In this document: positions 10,801-17,463 of the stretch, one piece after another
Numbering within the stretch: the first letter of the stretch is position 1
How the letters are laid out: each line of letters begins with the position of its first letter
Notes under the pieces: generated by a model
Databases searched by the model: none
What the model was told of the DNA's origin: nothing
The model's input: the letters and a program-made list of their open reading frames with translations, nothing else
Made by a program: the position numbers and the translations under genes
Source of the DNA: Oscillatoriales cyanobacterium
Lineage (GTDB): Bacteria; Cyanobacteriota; Cyanobacteriia; Cyanobacteriales; Laspinemataceae
Assembly: GCA_011390955.1 (NCBI GenBank)
Contig: JAABRM010000006.1
Span: 124,001-188,000, forward strand
Direction: 5' to 3'
Length of the DNA stretch: 64,000 nt

Positions 10801-11525
10801 CTGCTACGGTAAGAGTTCGCTATCGCCAAGTCCTGGCTGCCATCGCCGTTAAAGTCTCCTACGGTGACGGAAATCGGACTGGTTCCCACGGCAAAGGTGG
10901 TTTGGGGGCTGAAACCGCCACTGCCGTCCCCCAGCAGAACTGAGACTTTGCTCCTCACTACCACCGCTAAGTCCTGTTTGCCATCGCCGTTGAAGTCTCC
11001 TACGGTGACGGAACTCGGAAGGCTTCCCGCAGCGAAGGTGGTTTGGGTGCCGAAACCGAGGGTGTGGGGGTAGGTGGTGAGGGTGTGGGGGGAGAGGGGT
11101 GTAGGGTGTAGGGTGTAGGGTGTAGGGGGGAAGATGGGTTGCAGTTCCCAGGTGCCACCTTTGGCTGGGTTGCCTGTGGGGTGAGGGTTGGCGGAGATTG
11201 GGGTTTGGGTGATGTGGTGTAGTTTTTGCAGGAATTCGGTTCCGGCATCACCGGCAGCTACTTGACATCCATATATATATAGATGTGAGGTGCCCCATTG
11301 TTGAAGTTGGGAGCGATATTTTTCTAGGTTGCTGAGTTCTAGGGTACTGTTGCCTAGGCAGAGGGTGCCCGGGGCGCCGTGGGAGATGAGGTGGAGGGAG
11401 GAGGCCCGCCATCGGCAGGGGTGCCCACCATCTGCAGGGGGGCACGCCATCGGCAGGGGTGCAGGGGGGCAGAGGAGATGAGGAGAAAAATATCGCTCGA
11501 TGGCGGATCCCCCGCTCCCCTGCAA
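7818..11525 (-). CDS. Giant secreted RTX protein: DUF4347 (partial) - FG-GAP x6 - Ig-like - RTX calcium repeats
   Basis: Predicted type I-secreted, calcium-binding surface or extracellular protein. From the TTG at 11525: remnant of a DUF4347 domain (LHLISHGAPGTL ~44-55, IYGCQVAAGDAG ~84-95), six FG-GAP/VCBS repeats (~157-455, each with VTVGDF-D/N-DG), then several bacterial Ig-like domains (~460-860). A VDTDVDTD linker follows, then nonapeptide RTX repeats (GGxGxDxLx type, ~960-1160) and a C-terminal FVLQSSFGSDTILDF module typical of type I signals. DUF4347 proteins normally begin with LVIIDP; that part exists upstream in the same frame (see 11526-11750), so this start is not native. Two low-complexity stretches (residues ~5-40 and ~132-156) look like intergenic repeats absorbed into the frame. 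No secretion genes are adjacent. Confidence 0.85.
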   Translation of the reverse strand: MQGSGGSAIERYFSPHLLCPPAPLPMACPPADGGHPCRWRASSLHLISHGAPGTLCLGNSTLELSNLEKYRSQLQQWGTSHLYIYGCQVAAGDAGTEFLQKLHHITQTPISANPHPTGNPAKGGTWELQPIFPPTPYTLHPTPLSPHTLTTYPHTLGFGTQTTFAAGSLPSSVTVGDFNGDGKQDLAVVVRSKVSVLLGDGSGGFSPQTTFAVGTSPISVTVGDFNGDGSQDLAIANSYRSSNNVSVLLGDGSGGFGTQTTFAVGTGPFSVTVGDFDSDGSPDLAVANYDSDNVSVLLGDNSGGFSTQTTFAAGTGPFSVTVGDFDSDGQVDDLAVANSSSANVSVLLGNNSGGFSPQTTFAVGTGPFSVTVGDFDSDGSPDLAVANRNSNNVSVLLGNNSGGFSAQTTLAVGTGPFSVTVGDFDGDGSPDLAVANISSNNVSVLLNTPVAITAVTATTADGSYKAGDTIVITAAFDAAVTVTGTPRLQLETGTTDQYATYASGSGGTTLTFNYVVQAGDSSTDLEYLSTTALELNGGTITAVSDGWGANLTLPALGSANSLGGSKAIVIDNIAPTLSSVSIASNNANDTTLAKVGDTVTVTFTADETLNGTPTVTIGGQTATVTNTSGNTYTATYTLTGSDTEGSQAISIDFSDAAGNAGTAVTATTDSSIVTFDATIPTVALTSDAADTVNAAFTVTATFSEAVTGFAAADITVSGGTVGNLQTADNITYTFDVTPTADGEVTVDVAADVAADDAGNNNTVATQLSRTADITAPESPIIGTTGTTDDNTPDITGTAEAGSVVEIFQNGTSIGTATADADGNWTFTLATAIDDDTYEFTATATDAVGNTSAASAASSLIVDTSDDEPTDQQVDTDVDTDVDTDILPVAPAPTSEIPPFTGLSNVLASDDTTDTTDGDSSATNESTSLPEPPPIPPFPMVDLVNISFTAVGTDEADNIDGQTTDDVISGLNSNDYIRGLEGNDALFGNEGNDEIYGNQGADLLNGNEGADIIYSGQGNDIAFGGQDNDLIYGDLGSDSLSGDLGDDSLFGGPSNPDLVSGDGGDLLLGGDGNDYLQGNMGNDSISGGNDNDTARGGQGDDLIHGDAGDDVLYGDKGNDSLAGGTGNDVVYGGEGNDFLWGQDGDDFLYGDAGDDTLIGNAGKDYFVLQSSFGSDTILDFTDGTDLIGLASGLTFEQLSVTGSNGNTLIASGNELLATLTGVDVGLITSADFTLMV

Positions 11526-11750
11526 CCCTGTAAGGATTTCCGTAATTTGCTCAATACCATCCCGGTTGGGGTCGAGAATGTGGATTTCGCAGTCAGGACG
11601 GACTCCTTCCGCGAGGATTTGCCATTGGTCAACATTGGGGTCAATAATGACTAACTCACGGCGCCGCTGCCCACCTTAGTGGGCAGCGGCGCCGGCGCCA
11701 TATTTTTCCTGGGATGAGTTGGGGTTGGTAATGTGATTGATTGTAGACAT
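11526..11750 (-). pseudogene. Original 5' end of the RTX gene, cut off by a palindrome with an in-frame stop
   Basis: On the minus strand an ATG at 11748-11750 opens MSTINHITNPNSSQE and then hits TAA at 11676-11678. In the same frame after the stop come ELVIIDPNVDQWQIL and EIHILDPNRDGIEQ, the conserved beginning of DUF4347, running straight into the ORF that starts at 11525. The stop lies in the loop side of a perfect 15-bp inverted repeat (11660-11674 and 11679-11693; arm GGCGCCGCTGCCCAC, loop CTTA). The simplest reading is that a ~45-bp palindromic element inserted near codon 17 and ended translation. A base-calling artefact cannot be excluded but is unlikely to create such a hairpin. Confidence 0.75.
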
Positions 11751-11939
11751 GATAATTTGAATCCTTGTTTGGTTTTTGCCAAAAAATCACCGTTAGACCG
11801 AAGGCATCTAATTGGTTTGATTTGATTAATTCTGAAAAAAGCTTCCACTAGATGAGCACCCTACTATATATACCTGATTTCTATAAATTTGTCCGGTAAG
11901 TAACTGTTGAGTTTGCCGATCGCTTTCCGGTCTGAGATT

Positions 11940-12185
11940 AGTTAAGACTAAGAAACCGGGTTTCTTTTATGCCACCCACAGATAACTGTAATTTTCACCA
12001 CAGAAACCCCGGTTTCTGAACCCCACCAAGGACCTAGAAACCGGGTTTCTCTTATGCCACCCACCGATAACTTTAATTTTCACGACAGAAACCCGGTTTC
12101 TAGGTTAGCTGCTGAGACTAAGAAACCGGGTTTCTTTTATGCTTAAAACAGATAACCGTAATTTTCACCACAGAAACCCGGACCA
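11940..12185. repeat. AGAAACCGGGTTTCT hairpin cluster upstream of the RTX gene
   Basis: Copies of the palindromic AGAAACCGGGTTTCT motif alternate with AGAAACCCGGTTTCT at about 11950, 12005, 12037, 12087 and 12120, separated by conserved CAGATAACTTTAATTTTCAC-type linkers, with a truncated last copy at 12173. It lies between the DUF29 gene and the RTX gene, both on the minus strand. Confidence 0.75.
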
Positions 12186-12205
12186 CATGAACCCCCACCA
12201 AGAAC

Positions 12206-12673
12206 TCACTCATCAGCCGGTAAAAAATCAGGGTTAAGCACTTCTTCTTTACTAAAGGGAGACTCTGGGGGAAATATCTGGATGGATAAACCCGTTTCAC
12301 CGGCGGCTAGTTCTCTCGCATCTTGATAGGATTCATTAAAAATATCTTCAAAAAAACGATATAAACTCGGACTGTTTTTGAATGTATCTCGGAGGCGTTG
12401 ACGATGTTCTATGATAGTGTAATTCCAACTATTTGTGCGCTTTTTATTCTGATATTTATACTTGAGTAAGTGCATTAAAAGTATTTTTAAATTACTTTTT
12501 AAAGCATTTTTATCGCTTTTCCCCATACTTTCCAATTCCTCAAGCAAGTTTTCTAAATCTATTTCGGCAAAATTTCCCTCTTTTAATAAGTTGATATTTG
12601 TCTGTAGCCACAGATAAAAATCTTGTTCATAAAGGGATGTTGTTGCCGTTGTGATTGATTGGACCGCTGTCAT
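12206..12673 (-). CDS. DUF29 family protein
   Basis: 155 residues resembling the DUF29 family, small cyanobacteria-enriched proteins of unknown function often present in many copies. Visible signatures are LYEQDFYLWLQTN near residue 13, a DLENLLEELESMG core and the helix LKILLMHLLKYKYQ, followed by a region rich in Arg and aromatic residues. DUF29 genes are often found near mobile or restriction-type regions; here the gene lies inside an accessory block flanked by partial direct repeats. The ATG at 12673 gives the conserved N-terminus after a short Thr/Ser-rich leader. Confidence 0.85.
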   Translation of the reverse strand: MTAVQSITTATTSLYEQDFYLWLQTNINLLKEGNFAEIDLENLLEELESMGKSDKNALKSNLKILLMHLLKYKYQNKKRTNSWNYTIIEHRQRLRDTFKNSPSLYRFFEDIFNESYQDARELAAGETGLSIQIFPPESPFSKEEVLNPDFLPADE

Positions 12674-12726
12674 TTATTTTGACTCCCTTTCTTTTCTTCT
12701 ATGATAGATTTCCCGAAAAGAAACCC

Positions 12727-12992
12727 GGTTTCTGGGTATTTCTGGGCAGGAGGAAGCCCCTCACCGGGGCTCCCCCTTGTGAGTTTGGAAACGAGTTAGG
12801 GATTTTACCTGGCCCGGAGAGCGTAGGGGCTTTTTGCTCTTACTTTCTTTGCCACTCCGGGCCGGGTACTCCCAGGTATCGTTTGGGCTTGTTGGATGTG
12901 TTTCCGGCCCCAATGAACCTGAATTAGTCTTTCGATGAATATATCTTATCTATTTATTAACAGATTGTCAAGCATTTTTAGAGAAAAATTTT
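12727..12992. repeat. Right copy of split direct repeat flanking the RTX-DUF29 block
   Basis: ATTTCTGGGCAGGAGGAAGC at ~12739 and GGGCTTGTTGGATGTGTTTC at ~12885, through to AACAGATTGTCAAGC near 12972, are repeated at ~7431 and ~7538-7624 in the same order and orientation. The segment between the two anchors differs: CCTCTTT-rich on the left, a GGCCCGGAG...CTCCGGGCC hairpin here. Confidence 0.75.
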
Positions 12993-13170
12993 AGGTAGGG
13001 TGTGTTAGGCTGGCCATTAACTTTGGGGACAACAATTAACCTTAATTCCAGCCGTAACGCACCACAGCAAATAGCTTACTATTTTAATAAAATTTTAGGT
13101 AGGGTGTGTTAGGCTGGCCATTAACTTTGGGGACAACAATTAACCTTAATTCCAGCCGTAACGCACCACA
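12988..13170. repeat. Two 80-bp direct copies of a small inverted-repeat element
   Basis: The 80-bp unit starting AATTTTAGGTAGGGTGTGTT occurs at 12988-13067 and 13091-13170 with virtually identical sequence. Its ends (GGGTGTGTTAGGCTGG and CCAGCCGTAACGCACC) are imperfect inverted repeats, so each unit looks like a tiny non-autonomous element or its footprint. Confidence 0.8.
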
Positions 13171-13177
13171 GATAATT

Positions 13178-13418
13178 GGCAGCGGATGAACCCTTATATT
13201 TTATTTGAGAATAGTGGTTGGCAGCGGATGGATCATTCTATTTTATGCATGAGATAATTCTTTTATCCGTTATCTATCCGCTGCCAATCCGTTATCTATC
13301 CGCTGCCAATCCGTTATCTATCCGCTGCCAATATCCGCTGCCAATTAGAGAGATTTTTACCACAGAGACACAGAGGACACAAAGAGAAGAGAATGTAAAA
13401 ATAAAATGGGGTTGACGG
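13178..13418. repeat. ATCCGCTGCCA tandem units and CCACAGAGACACAGAGG repeat
   Basis: A 22-bp unit (ATCCGTTATCTATCCGCTGC plus CA) is repeated about three times at 13264-13330, with complementary TTGGCAGCGGAT copies at 13176 and 13217. A CCACAGAGACACAGAGGACA repeat follows at ~13360. I see no gene in 12674-13418. Confidence 0.65.
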
Positions 13419-14450
13419 TTAATAGCCGATCGCCCATGTTAAACCAGTACGAATTAGGCAGAAAATTGCTAACCAAGTGAGAAAAGTATAACGAGTTATT
13501 TTTAAGGCTTGGTGAATTTTTTCTGGGGAAATTTGATCGATTGGTTGGCCTAGTAATGGTTTATGTTTAATCGCGCCGCGATAAGAATTGGTTCCCCCTA
13601 GTTGGACTCCCAAGGTGACGGCGTAAGCGCATTCACTCCAACCGGCGTTGGGGCTGGGGTCTTTGGTGGCGTCCGTTTGACAGGTTGACCAGATTTTGCC
13701 CAGGTTGCCAAAAATTAGGCCAATGGTGATGACGGTTAAGCGACAGGGCAGCCCGGTGAGCAAGTCTTCAAGTTTGGCACTAAACCAGCCGAGGTCTTTG
13801 TAGGGTTCTTCGCGGTAGCCGACCATTGAGTCTAAGGTGCTGGCAGCTTTGTAGGCGATCGCGACAGGAACCGGCCCGATCGCGGGGATCGATGCGCCGA
13901 CGATCGCATAAAATAGCGGTGCCATCACCCCATCAACGGCATTTTCGCTCGCGGTTTCCAAAATTGCGCGGAGAATTTCGGTTTCCGACAGGTTTTCTGT
14001 ATCTCGTCCCACATAAAGGCTTAATTTTTGCCGCGCTTGAGTTAGATCCCCGGATTTCAGGGGTTGCAGCACATCTTCAGCGGCAGCGCGTAAACTCCGA
14101 CCGGCAAAACAGCTTGCTAAGAGGATCGTTTCTAAGAGGATACCGAGGGCAGGATGAAGCGATCGCGCCACGAGAATTATCCCTGCGGCAATGAAACCCG
14201 TAGAAGCGATCGCGCCAATGCCCAGCCCCACTCCGGCAACTCGGCGGATTTGCGGTTGGGAAAACCATTGTAAGACGAATTGACTATAGCGAGAAATTCC
14301 CCAACCGATCGCTTGAACTGGGTGGAGCCAACCCCAAGGATCGCCAATCAGATAATCCAGGAAAGCGGCGATCGCTAAAACCAAGATGGTTGATTTTTCC
14401 CCATCCGAAAGCCAGAGGGAAACAGACAAAACAGCAAATACCTGGTTCAT
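13419..14450 (-). CDS. cbiB: Cobalamin biosynthesis protein CbiB/CobD (adenosylcobinamide-phosphate synthase)
   Basis: Integral membrane enzyme that attaches the aminopropanol arm to adenosylcobyric acid late in corrinoid synthesis. Family signature near the N-terminus: FLDYLIGDPWGWLHPVQAIG, followed by several hydrophobic segments. Conserved downstream motifs include AENAVDG-like SENAVDGVMAPLFY, LDSMVGYREEPYKDLGW and the C-terminal GGTNSYRG. About 343 residues, normal for CbiB. I place the start at the ATG 14450; an in-frame TTG at 14459 would add three residues. It lies on the same strand as the Rrf2 gene (ends 14672). The gap between them is essentially one MITE, so the pair may once have been an operon. 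No other cobalamin genes are nearby. Confidence 0.92.
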   Translation of the reverse strand: MNQVFAVLSVSLWLSDGEKSTILVLAIAAFLDYLIGDPWGWLHPVQAIGWGISRYSQFVLQWFSQPQIRRVAGVGLGIGAIASTGFIAAGIILVARSLHPALGILLETILLASCFAGRSLRAAAEDVLQPLKSGDLTQARQKLSLYVGRDTENLSETEILRAILETASENAVDGVMAPLFYAIVGASIPAIGPVPVAIAYKAASTLDSMVGYREEPYKDLGWFSAKLEDLLTGLPCRLTVITIGLIFGNLGKIWSTCQTDATKDPSPNAGWSECAYAVTLGVQLGGTNSYRGAIKHKPLLGQPIDQISPEKIHQALKITRYTFLTWLAIFCLIRTGLTWAIGY

Positions 14451-14472
14451 GCAATCCAAAATTAAATCATCA

Positions 14473-14669
14473 TAAGTAGATGAACATAATTAATTGCACT
14501 TTTCGTTCCCCCGCGTAAATCCTTGGATTCCCGTCGGAGTTTACCCCCGCGAAGGCCGCCATCGGCGGGAATGACAGGTTTTCTTCTCATAATGACAGGT
14601 TTTCTTCTCATAATGACAGTTTTTCTTCTCATGGGGTCTGTGGTGCATTTATTTCTGCCCGTAAACTTA
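14473..14669. mobile_element. TAAGTAG-type MITE, copy B
   Basis: Left end TAAGTAGATGAACATAATTA (14473), right end GTGCATTTATTTCTGCC to ~14669, imperfect inverted repeats. Inside lies the split palindrome ATTCCCGTCGG...CGGGAATGACAG and a 21-bp unit (AATGACAGGTTTTCTTCTCAT) at 14570, 14591 and 14612. It fills nearly the whole gap between rrf2 and cbiB. It has no coding capacity. Confidence 0.8.
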
Positions 14670-14671
14670 AA

Positions 14672-15115
14672 TTAAATAATAAAATTTGTTTCTTGTCCCT
14701 GAGATGCCTGCCAACTGCGAGCATCATAGTATAAGTCTTCAAGAGAAATACTATAGAGTGATTCTTTTAGCTTTTGGTGCAGTCGGTGCCACAAAGTAAA
14801 TGTCACCCAGTCTTCGGCGTGTTTACTTTGTGGCGGCAAATTCAAATCAGGCTCAATAGTTTCTCCCACGGCTTCTAAAATCTGACCGAGGGAAATTTTG
14901 CTAGGCGGTTTGGCCAGTTGATAGCCCCCTTGGGCGCCCCGGACGGATTCCACCAAACCCCCCTGGCGCATTTGAATCAATAACTTTTCTAGATAGGGTG
15001 CGGGGATCTTTTGCCGATGAGCGATCGCTTTGGTCGCCGACGGCCCCAGATGTTTCTGGAGAGTCAAATCCAGTAAGGCTTTAACGCTATACTGTGCGCG
15101 TTTGTTCAGTTTCAT
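14672..15115 (-). CDS. Rrf2 family transcriptional regulator
   Basis: 147 residues with the Rrf2 winged-helix layout: MKLNKRAQYSVKALLDL at the start, an HTH around IAHRQKIPAPYLEKLL, and the wing VRGAQGGYQLAKPP. The three Fe-S cluster cysteines of IscR/NsrR type are absent from the region where they would lie (EPDLNLPPQSKHAEDW), so it probably does not use the usual cluster. It may sense another signal or bind DNA constitutively. Its stop codon is 2-3 nt from MITE copy B. A second Rrf2 gene is at 43977. Targets cannot be inferred; cbiB downstream on the same strand is one candidate partner. Confidence 0.9.
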   Translation of the reverse strand: MKLNKRAQYSVKALLDLTLQKHLGPSATKAIAHRQKIPAPYLEKLLIQMRQGGLVESVRGAQGGYQLAKPPSKISLGQILEAVGETIEPDLNLPPQSKHAEDWVTFTLWHRLHQKLKESLYSISLEDLYYDARSWQASQGQETNFII

Positions 15116-15320
15116 AGTTATTGGTTATTTGTTATTAGTTGTTTGTTATTGGTTATTTGTTATGATAAAAGCTGCGGCTCCTAATCACGAATAACCAATA
15201 ACCAACAACAAATAACCAATAGAACATTTTCGGTGAGGTAAATTGACAACTCATCCTATGCCAAGGTTAGAATCAAGTTTAGGGCTGGAGACAGGGTTTA
15301 AATTTCTGACTAAAGTTGGT

Positions 15321-15367
15321 TAAACTTACTCATTTTGTATGCTATCATAAGGTTATGAGTAAGTTTA
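15321..15367. promoter_or_regulatory. Perfect 13-bp dyad spanning the tnpA start codon
   Basis: TAAACTTACTCAT (15321-15333) and ATGAGTAAGTTTA (15355-15367) are exact reverse complements with a 21-bp spacer. The right arm contains the tnpA ATG. The same motif recurs at the right end of the element (17077-17089). This suggests a TnpA binding site that both marks the ends and represses its own gene (inference). Confidence 0.65.
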
Positions 15368-15957
15368 GTATTTCCGAAGCAGCAAAAATTAAAGGAGTAT
15401 CACCATCTACATTAAGACGTTGGGAATCAGAAGGGAAATTAATCCCTGAGCGTACAGCGTCCGGTCATCGGAGATACTCTATGTCTCAACTACTGAATGT
15501 TGAATCTCATAGAGCCTATACAATCGGTTATGCACGAGTCAGTAGTCACGACCAGAAACAAGACCTAGAACGCCAAAAGGAAATTATTGAATTGTTCTGC
15601 GCTCAAAATGGCTGGGAGCATGAAATTATCCAAGATTTAGGCTCTGGGATGAATTACAGTAAGCGTGGGTTAAAGCGTCTTCTGAGGTTAATCACATCCG
15701 GTGAAATCGACAGACTGGTTCTGACCCATAAGGATAGATTGCTGAGATTCGGGGCTGAACTGGTGTTCAGCATCTGTGAGCAGTTTGGTGTAGAGATTGT
15801 CATTATCAATCGGAGTGAGGATGCAAGTTTTGAGGAGGACTTAGCCAACGATGTTTTAGAAATTATTGCCGTGTTTTCGGCTCGTCTTTATGGGAGTCGA
15901 AGTAGCAAGAACAAAAAGATTATTGAGGAGTTAAAAAAAGTCAGTGAAAAGCTTTAA
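15355..15957 (+). CDS. tnpA: IS607 transposase TnpA (MerR-like HTH + serine recombinase)
   Basis: 200 residues from the ATG at 15355, chosen because the family begins at MSKFSISEAAKIKGVSPSTL with the MerR-like helix-turn-helix. An upstream in-frame start at 15316 would add 13 unrelated residues. The resolvase domain starts at TIGYARVSSHDQ, with Ser63 the likely nucleophile. Conserved LGSGMNYSKRGL, LVLTHKDRLLRFG and EIIAVFSARLYGSRS segments follow. No frameshift is visible, so it may be active. The end overlaps the tnpB start by 14 nt, implying translational coupling. Confidence 0.93.
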   Translation: MSKFSISEAAKIKGVSPSTLRRWESEGKLIPERTASGHRRYSMSQLLNVESHRAYTIGYARVSSHDQKQDLERQKEIIELFCAQNGWEHEIIQDLGSGMNYSKRGLKRLLRLITSGEIDRLVLTHKDRLLRFGAELVFSICEQFGVEIVIINRSEDASFEEDLANDVLEIIAVFSARLYGSRSSKNKKIIEELKKVSEKL

Positions 15958-17013
15958 GACCAAGCTAGACTTAAATAACCGACAACGAACGCTCATGGCG
16001 AAACACGCAGGAGTAGCTCGACACGCTTGGAATTGGGGACTCGCTACCTGTAAGGAAATATATGAAGCCGGAGGTAAACTCCCGACCGCCATAGACTTAC
16101 ACAAAAGATTAGTAGCCGAGGTAAAAAGTCAGAATCCTTGGTACGATGAAGTCTCCAAATGTAGCCCTCAAGAAGCTTTGCGTAACCTCAATAAAGCGTT
16201 TAAGCGAGTCTGGCAAGTCAAAGGAACAGGTTTCCCCAAGTTTAAGAAAAAGAACGTTAAGGATAGTTTCTACCTAGAAGGAATTAAAGTTTCTGGTTAT
16301 TGGGTGAAGCTACCTCGGATTGGTTGGGTAAAAAGCCATGAACAGTTGCCTCCAGTAAATCCCAAAAACGTCACGATTAGTAAACGAGCCGGGGACTGGT
16401 ATATTTCATTCAAAATTGATGTGGAACCCCAGGCCACTCCCAAAGTAAGAGAGCGGATTGGGGTAGACATAGGAATCAAAACTCTGGCCACCCTGAGTGA
16501 TGGTACAACCTATCCCAACCCGAAAACTTATCGTCATGCCAAGAAAAAACTAGCCAAACTCCAGAAAGAGCTAAGTCGCCGTCAAAAAGGAGGTAAAAAC
16601 CGAGAAAAAACTCAACTTAAGTTAGCTAAAGCCCACCGACGCATCGCCGATATTAGATCCGACCATTTACACAAATTAACAGCTTACTTAGCCAAAAACC
16701 ACGGTGAAGTAAAAATCGAAGACTTAAATGTGTCAGGGATGCTCAAAAGTCACAAGCTGGCTGGTGCGATCGCGCTCTGGTGGGTTTTATGAGTTCCGTC
16801 GTCAGCTTGAGTACAAATGCGAGTGGTATGGGAGCAAATTAACGCTGATTGACCCCTGGTATCCCAGTTCGCAGGTCTGTTCCAACTGCGGACACCGACA
16901 AAAAATGCCACTGAAGCAACGACAGTATGATTGTCCGAACTGTCACCTCTCACTCTTGTCGTGACTTAAATGCGGCAATTAATTTAGAAAACGCGGATAG
17001 TTCAGCCGTGTAA
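15944..17013 (+). pseudogene. tnpB: tnpB (IS607-associated RuvC-like nuclease), two frameshifts
   Basis: GTG start at 15944. The first frame gives the N-terminal domain and RuvC-I (VDIGIKTLATLS, Asp175), then RuvC-II (VKIEDLNVSGM, Glu259), and ends after 282 residues at 16792. The reading continues in another frame from about 16770 (GFYEFRRQLEYK) through the zinc-finger CSNCGHRQK...CPNCH, stopping at 16964. The final catalytic segment CRDLNAAINLENADSS lies in a third frame ending at TAA 17011-17013. Each break equals one extra base: near the GCGATCGCGCTCTGG sequence at ~16768-16782 and in CTCACTCTTG at ~16950. The protein cannot be made whole without frameshifting. In intact homologues this is an RNA-guided nuclease favouring retention of the element. 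Confidence 0.88.
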
Positions 17014-17090
17014 GCAAGCGTGATGGAAAGGTCTTGGAAGATCCAAGCTAGGAACTAAACATCATAAAATTAAGTTTGAGTAAGTTTTAG

Positions 17091-17454
17091 AGATCGGTAG
17101 CAGGAAGATGAAAACTGCTGAAAACTTTATATAATGGTTGATTGGGTCGTTCAGATTATCGTTTGAACCGTCACCTTTTGGGTTCTTCCTAATTATAAAA
17201 ATCAGCCTGAACATATAAGATTCGGGCAGGTCTTAACCAGAGGCGCTGTATTTACTGACTCAGAAAGCCCGCGAATTTCATTGAATATATGAATATATTT
17301 AAGGTGATTTCACAAAGGTGGCGGATATCTGAGCAAGTCGATCGATCGATTAGCAAGTGGATAATCTACTAAACGATCGGCCCATAGACGGTTGCTGCCG
17401 ATGTAAAAACGTGATGACTAACCCGCATTCACAACCTAGTGCAAATACACACCC
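17091..17454. other. Intergenic region between the IS607 element and the hydrolase gene
   Basis: No gene recognised. The sequence is mixed and not repeat-dominated, with GCCTGAA...TTCGGGC and GGGC...GCCC complementary segments around 17199-17270 and a CGATCGATCGATT run at 17339. It may hold the promoter of the 17464 gene. No tRNA or known RNA family is identified. Confidence 0.4.
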
Positions 17455-17463
17455 ATGCAGAAT

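Larger units (their letters stand above)
15321..17090 (+). mobile_element. IS607-type insertion sequence (tnpA intact, tnpB decayed)
   Basis: Serine-recombinase tnpA followed by an overlapping tnpB-type gene is the IS607 arrangement. Left-side TAAACTTACTCAT (15321) and right-side TGAGTAAGTTTTAG (17077-17090) are inverted copies of one motif. IS607 elements lack long terminal inverted repeats and duplicate no target, so exact ends are approximate. The 3' tail after tnpB (17014-17090) is where such elements normally encode the guide RNA of TnpB. Confidence 0.8.
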
